Origin: Oscillospiraceae bacterium | GTDB lineage: Bacteria; Bacillota; Clostridia; Oscillospirales; Ruminococcaceae | Assembly: GCA_017550285.1 (NCBI GenBank) | Contig: JAFZPP010000040.1 | Location: 1 to 64,000 of the forward strand | Direction: 5' to 3' | Length of the DNA: 64,000 nt | In this document: piece by piece, positions 61,037 through 64,000 of the stretch | How the letters are laid out: each line of letters opens with the position of its first letter | How positions within the stretch are numbered: position 1 is the first letter of the stretch | Position numbers and translations under genes: made by a program | Notes under the pieces: model-generated | The model's database searches: none | What the model was told of the DNA's origin: nothing | What the model saw: only the letters and a program-made list of their open reading frames with translations

Positions 61037-61125
61037 CATGATCGCTCCTTTTCATTTTCATACGAAAGGTTTTCCCTTCTGTGCTTTCATTCTACCGCAT
61101 GAATTTGAAAAGAGCATGATTCCAT

Positions 61126-61154
61126 TGTGGAATCTCCCCCTGTGAATGTGGAAT
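61126..61154. promoter_or_regulatory. Direct repeats, possible response-regulator site
   Basis: TGTGGAAT at 61126-61133 and again at 61147-61154, exactly 21 bp apart, in the gap between the DUF4353 lipoprotein and the response regulator. The first copy is also part of an inverted repeat GATTCC/GGAATC. Confidence 0.4.
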
Positions 61155-61201
61155 GTGTGAGGAATCTCTGTCACGGAACGGCAAAACATGTCATCGAATA
61201 C

Positions 61202-61230
61202 TTTACAATACACTGTTTTTCGTGTATAAT
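61202..61230 (+). promoter_or_regulatory. Promoter of the two-component operon
   Basis: TTTACA at 61202-61207, 17 bp, TATAAT at 61225-61230, 31 bp before the start. Confidence 0.75.
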
Positions 61231-61260
61231 AATCGTAAAGAACCGATGCGGAGGTGCGCT

Positions 61261-61935
61261 ATGGCAAAGATTCTGATTGCAGACGATGAACCGAATATTG
61301 TAACACTGATCACCCGCTATGCCGAACGCGAGGGGTATGCAGTGACAGGCGTATCTGACGGCAGACAGGCAATCGAAGCCTGCCGTCATGACAGCTTCGA
61401 TGTTATCATTCTGGATGTCATGATGCCCGATACGGACGGCTTTACCGCATGTAAAAAGATCCGTGAGTTTTCGGAAACGCCGGTTATCATGCTTTCTGCC
61501 CGCGGAACGGAATTCGACAAGCTGCACGGCTTTGAGGTCGGTGTCGATGATTATGTCACAAAGCCGTTTTCGCCGATGGAGCTGATGGCACGGATCAGGG
61601 TCGCAATCAAACGCGGAACACCGAAGAATGATGCACCGAAAACAGAAATCCTCACAGCCGGCGGCATTGTCATTGATACGCCCGGCATGACCGTCACGGT
61701 GGACGGCGAAAAACTCGAGCTGACCGCAAAGGAATATGCGATTCTGAAATACCTTTTGGAAAATCAGGGCATCGTGCTGTCCCGTGAGCAGATTCTGAAT
61801 GCTGTCTGGGGATATGACGATTCATTTGTTGACCGGACCGTGGACTGGCAGATCAAGCTGCTGCGCGGCAAACTCGGTGCATACCGTGACTGCATCCGAA
61901 CAATCCGAGGGGTGGGATATAAATTTGAAACGTAA
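61261..61935 (+). CDS. OmpR/PhoB-family response regulator
   Basis: 224 residues. ATG 61261 with GGAGGTG upstream is preferred over the open frame from 61153. The receiver domain has the acidic pair in ILIADDEPN, phospho-acceptor D52 (VIILDVMMPDTDG) and switch Lys in DYVTKPFSPMELM. The C-terminal winged helix (about 130-224) ends DWQIKLLRGKLGAYRDCIRT and VRGVGYKF-like IRGVGYKFET. It overlaps the kinase gene by 11 bp. Confidence 0.95.
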   Translation: MAKILIADDEPNIVTLITRYAEREGYAVTGVSDGRQAIEACRHDSFDVIILDVMMPDTDGFTACKKIREFSETPVIMLSARGTEFDKLHGFEVGVDDYVTKPFSPMELMARIRVAIKRGTPKNDAPKTEILTAGGIVIDTPGMTVTVDGEKLELTAKEYAILKYLLENQGIVLSREQILNAVWGYDDSFVDRTVDWQIKLLRGKLGAYRDCIRTIRGVGYKFET

Positions 61936-63364
61936 TGCGCTCACATTTCAAAAGAAACTCCTCAGCTATTTCATTCTTTTCACGGCGGTGATTTTCACCG
62001 TGCTCTGGCTGCTGCAAACCGTCTTTTTGCAGCAGTTCTATGACGGCATGATCATCCAAAACACGGTTTCCGCTGCGGACAGTATTGTATCACAATTCGG
62101 CAGCGACCGGATCGCCGATTATATTGATGAAATATCCAGAGAAAACTCCATTGTTGTCTATGTGACAGATACAGAGGGCAATCTTCTTTACAGCTCCGAT
62201 GAATTCCGGAAGCTGCAAGGAAAGCATAACGAACGGGAAGACCGCGGCGAAAAGGCGTTCAAAGGCGACCGCCTGCAATACAGGGAACTGCCTGAAAACT
62301 TCGGCACATTTCTGCAAATGCTCCGTACATCAGAGGACGGCACTGCCGAGCTGCGCACGGATGATCTGTATGCTTACGGCAAGTATATCACATTCTGCGG
62401 CGAGGATGCCGTGCTGTATCTCGGTGCAGTGCTGGGAGCCGTCGGTTCAGCGGCGCGCATCATCCGGACGCAGCTGCTCTGGGTGACGCTGCTGTCTGTG
62501 GCTGTCGGGTTTGTGCTGGCATGGTTCCTCTCCCGCAGCTTTGCAAAGCCGATTGCACAGCTCAATGAAAAAGCACATAAGCTCGGCGATCATCAGCAGG
62601 ATTTACCGTTCACAGAGGGCTTCTGTTCAGAACTGGATGATCTGAACGGCACGCTGAACAAAACCGCCGAAAAACTGAAACAGAACAGAGACTTTCAGAA
62701 TGAGTTTCTTGCAAATGTATCCCATGACCTGCGCACACCACTGACCATGATCAAAGGCTATGCGGAGATGATACGCGATATTTCCCGCGAGGATGAACAG
62801 CAGTGTGCGGCGGATGTTGCGGTGATTGTTGAGGAATCCGACCGGCTGACTGCGCTTGTCAATGAGATTCTGGAATACTCCGAATTACAGATGACCGATA
62901 AAGAGCCGGTCGCGGAACAGGTCGATCTCAGCGAGATCGTCACCTCTGTCACAGACAGCTTCGAGAATCTGTATGCAAAGGACGGATTCCGTTTTGTGCG
63001 CAGCATTGCAGAAGGCTTGCAAATCAGCGGCAATGCGTCCCGACTGCAAAGAGCCGTCTATAATCTGCTCGACAATGCAGTTCGTCATGCCGGAGAAGAC
63101 AAATGGATCGGCGTCACGATCAACTCCGACGGACAGACTGCGGCGGTAGAGATTTCCGATCACGGCAGCGGCATTGCGCCGGAGGAAATCGAGCGCATCT
63201 GGGAGAAATACTATACAAACCGCCAGCGGCGCGGCAAGGGCGTTTCCGGTCTGGGGCTTGCAATCGTGAAGCAGACTGTCACAATGCAGGGCGGCAGATG
63301 CGAAGTCACGTCGGAACCGGACAAAGGCAGTACATTCCGGATTCTGCTGCCGATCAGCACATAA
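61925..63364 (+). CDS. Membrane sensor histidine kinase
   Basis: 479 residues from TTG 61925, with GGGGTGGG upstream. Later in-frame starts would remove the first membrane helix (about 14-36). An extracellular region of about 130 residues leads to a second helix near 176-198, followed by HAMP (FAKPIAQLNEKAHKLGD). HisKA contains NVSHDLRTPLTMIKGYAEMI with the phospho-His. The ATPase domain shows NLLDNAVRHA, ISDHGSGIAPEEIERIWEKY and GVSGLGLAIVKQTV. The order kinase then HtrA protease recalls CiaRH-HtrA, though relatedness is not shown. Signal unknown. Confidence 0.93.
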   Translation: MKRNALTFQKKLLSYFILFTAVIFTVLWLLQTVFLQQFYDGMIIQNTVSAADSIVSQFGSDRIADYIDEISRENSIVVYVTDTEGNLLYSSDEFRKLQGKHNEREDRGEKAFKGDRLQYRELPENFGTFLQMLRTSEDGTAELRTDDLYAYGKYITFCGEDAVLYLGAVLGAVGSAARIIRTQLLWVTLLSVAVGFVLAWFLSRSFAKPIAQLNEKAHKLGDHQQDLPFTEGFCSELDDLNGTLNKTAEKLKQNRDFQNEFLANVSHDLRTPLTMIKGYAEMIRDISREDEQQCAADVAVIVEESDRLTALVNEILEYSELQMTDKEPVAEQVDLSEIVTSVTDSFENLYAKDGFRFVRSIAEGLQISGNASRLQRAVYNLLDNAVRHAGEDKWIGVTINSDGQTAAVEISDHGSGIAPEEIERIWEKYYTNRQRRGKGVSGLGLAIVKQTVTMQGGRCEVTSEPDKGSTFRILLPIST

Positions 63365-63372
63365 TATCTTTC

Positions 63373-63405
63373 ATGCCTCCGGCGCAATCCGGAGGCATTT
63401 TTTGT
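63373..63405 (+). terminator. Terminator of the two-component operon
   Basis: A 10-bp perfect stem ATGCCTCCGG/CCGGAGGCAT with loop CGCAAT and a T6 tail, 8 bp after the kinase stop. Confidence 0.85.
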
Positions 63406-63573
63406 TTCATCATATTTATATCACAGAATCCACTTGTTTTCCCGAAAGATTCCTCATTTCTCTAACTTTAATTCCAAAATTCATTCATTCTCCTTTCAAA
63501 TTCAACCGTTATAATCATACTTGTAAGAACGAAACACCGCCGAAAACGGCACAATCTGAAAGGATGGTTTATA

Positions 63574-64000
63574 ATGAATCAAAAGAATCACAACGGTCAC
63601 TCTATTATGAAGGTTACTGCGGCACTGGCTGCTATGCTGCTTGTATCGGGCACATCTATCGGGATGTATAAGCTGATTGACGAACTCGGAACGGATATTC
63701 CGGCATACAGCGTATCGGAAAACGCCGCAGAATCAGACAACACCGATCAAACAGAGAAAGCGGATCATACCGCCGTTCAGGCAGAGAATATGAGCTGGGT
63801 AGAGCTTGCCTCCCCTGCCGATGCACTGACGGTTCCGGAAATCGTGGAAAAGGCAATGCCTTCCGCGGTCGGCATCCGTTCAACCTTTACATATACAACC
63901 CAGAGCACCGGTTATTCCGGATTCGGATTCGGCGGAATGCGCGGCAATGCACAGCCCGCAGCACAGGAGGCAACAGCTTCCGGCAGCGGCATCATCATGA
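63574..64000 (+). CDS. HtrA/DegP-like serine protease, N-terminal part
   Basis: 142 residues before the window ends. GAAAGGATGG precedes the ATG. A short cytoplasmic head is followed by one membrane anchor (about 12-31, MKVTAALAAMLLVSGTSI) and a Glu/Asp/Ser-rich linker. The start of the trypsin-like domain is LTVPEIVEKAMPSAVGIRST, then a Gly-rich loop (SGFGFGGMRG) and ASGSGIIM, the strand that precedes the catalytic His in HtrA. The catalytic triad and any PDZ domain lie outside the window. Such proteins degrade or refold misfolded exported proteins. A TATAAT at about 63511 lacks a good -35 box, which may mean activator control. Confidence 0.82.
   Translation, partial: MNQKNHNGHSIMKVTAALAAMLLVSGTSIGMYKLIDELGTDIPAYSVSENAAESDNTDQTEKADHTAVQAENMSWVELASPADALTVPEIVEKAMPSAVGIRSTFTYTTQSTGYSGFGFGGMRGNAQPAAQEATASGSGIIM

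Noticed and set aside
59726-61102. A 458-codon plus-strand open frame
   Set aside because: It is antisense to the repetitive beta-helix lipoprotein; the repeats keep the opposite frame open by chance.
1-64000. CRISPR arrays and insertion sequences
   Set aside because: No regularly spaced direct repeats and no transposase-like frames were seen in the window.

Overview
The window reads as a chromosome segment of a gut or rumen Ruminococcus-like bacterium (Bacillota, Oscillospiraceae). The pointers are several type I dockerin proteins (a beta-helix protein, a triple GH11 protein, a GH9-type protein), a sortase-anchored leucine-rich-repeat surface protein, an anaerobic (cbi-type) cobalamin pathway, and promoters that repeatedly show TTGACA- or TTGCAT-like -35 boxes, exactly 17 bp, then TATAAT or TATACT. 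No rRNA, tRNA, CRISPR array, transposase or integrase was seen.

Region 1 (1-8300). After a GC-richer PARG/macro-type gene comes a visibly AT-rich block (about 911-8118) that looks acquired. It holds a compact RiPP-like cluster: a strong promoter, two paralogous 38-39 residue precursor peptides ending in the identical tail QCRTTHKRKDC, a hairpin terminator/attenuator, a radical SAM/SPASM maturase with a probable PqqD-like recognition domain, a SAM methyltransferase, and a shortened UvrA-like twin ATPase. This is my main candidate for an undescribed system: a cationic, Cys-flanked, radical-SAM-modified and methylated peptide with a UvrA-like protein as possible self-protection. The same block carries a TIR-like protein followed by a two-helix membrane/macro-domain protein, which matches a type II Thoeris antiphage system, behind a structured leader RNA.

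Region 2 (8300-29130). Cell-surface and cellulosome-type genes: a 1674-residue LRR_5 protein with an LPQTG anchor, a beta-helix dockerin protein, a protein with three tandem GH11-like domains plus dockerin, a MoxR/DUF58/transglutaminase operon, and a GH9-like dockerin protein whose catalytic motifs appear lost. Several broken genes lie between them: an LRR remnant, a lipoprotein, a sigma-factor N-terminus, and two short related secreted-peptide genes that share a promoter/leader cassette with the GH9 gene.

Region 3 (29300-35830). A free-standing membrane sensor domain, then a divergent two-gene operon encoding a TIR-transmembrane-coiled coil-propeller protein and a membrane protein with RCK/Rossmann-type domains and a C-terminal RyR domain. 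This is a plausible second immune or nucleotide-signalling module.

Region 4 (35930-56170). Cobalamin. A 16-gene minus-strand operon (cbiD, F, G, H, J, ET, A, cobT, cobU, cobS, a second cobU-like gene, cobC, cbiB, cobD-type aminotransferase, cbiP, cbiC) is followed by a separately promoted, cobalamin-riboswitch-controlled operon encoding an exported CbiK-type chelatase lipoprotein, a second lipoprotein, and an ABC uptake system whose ATPase carries an extra C-terminal domain. No cbiL is present in the window.

Region 5 (56220-64000). A nitroreductase/aldo-keto reductase operon, a fumarate-reductase-like flavoprotein, a carbohydrate-binding-type lipoprotein, a divergent OmpR-type two-component system, and the start of an HtrA-like protease cut by the window end.
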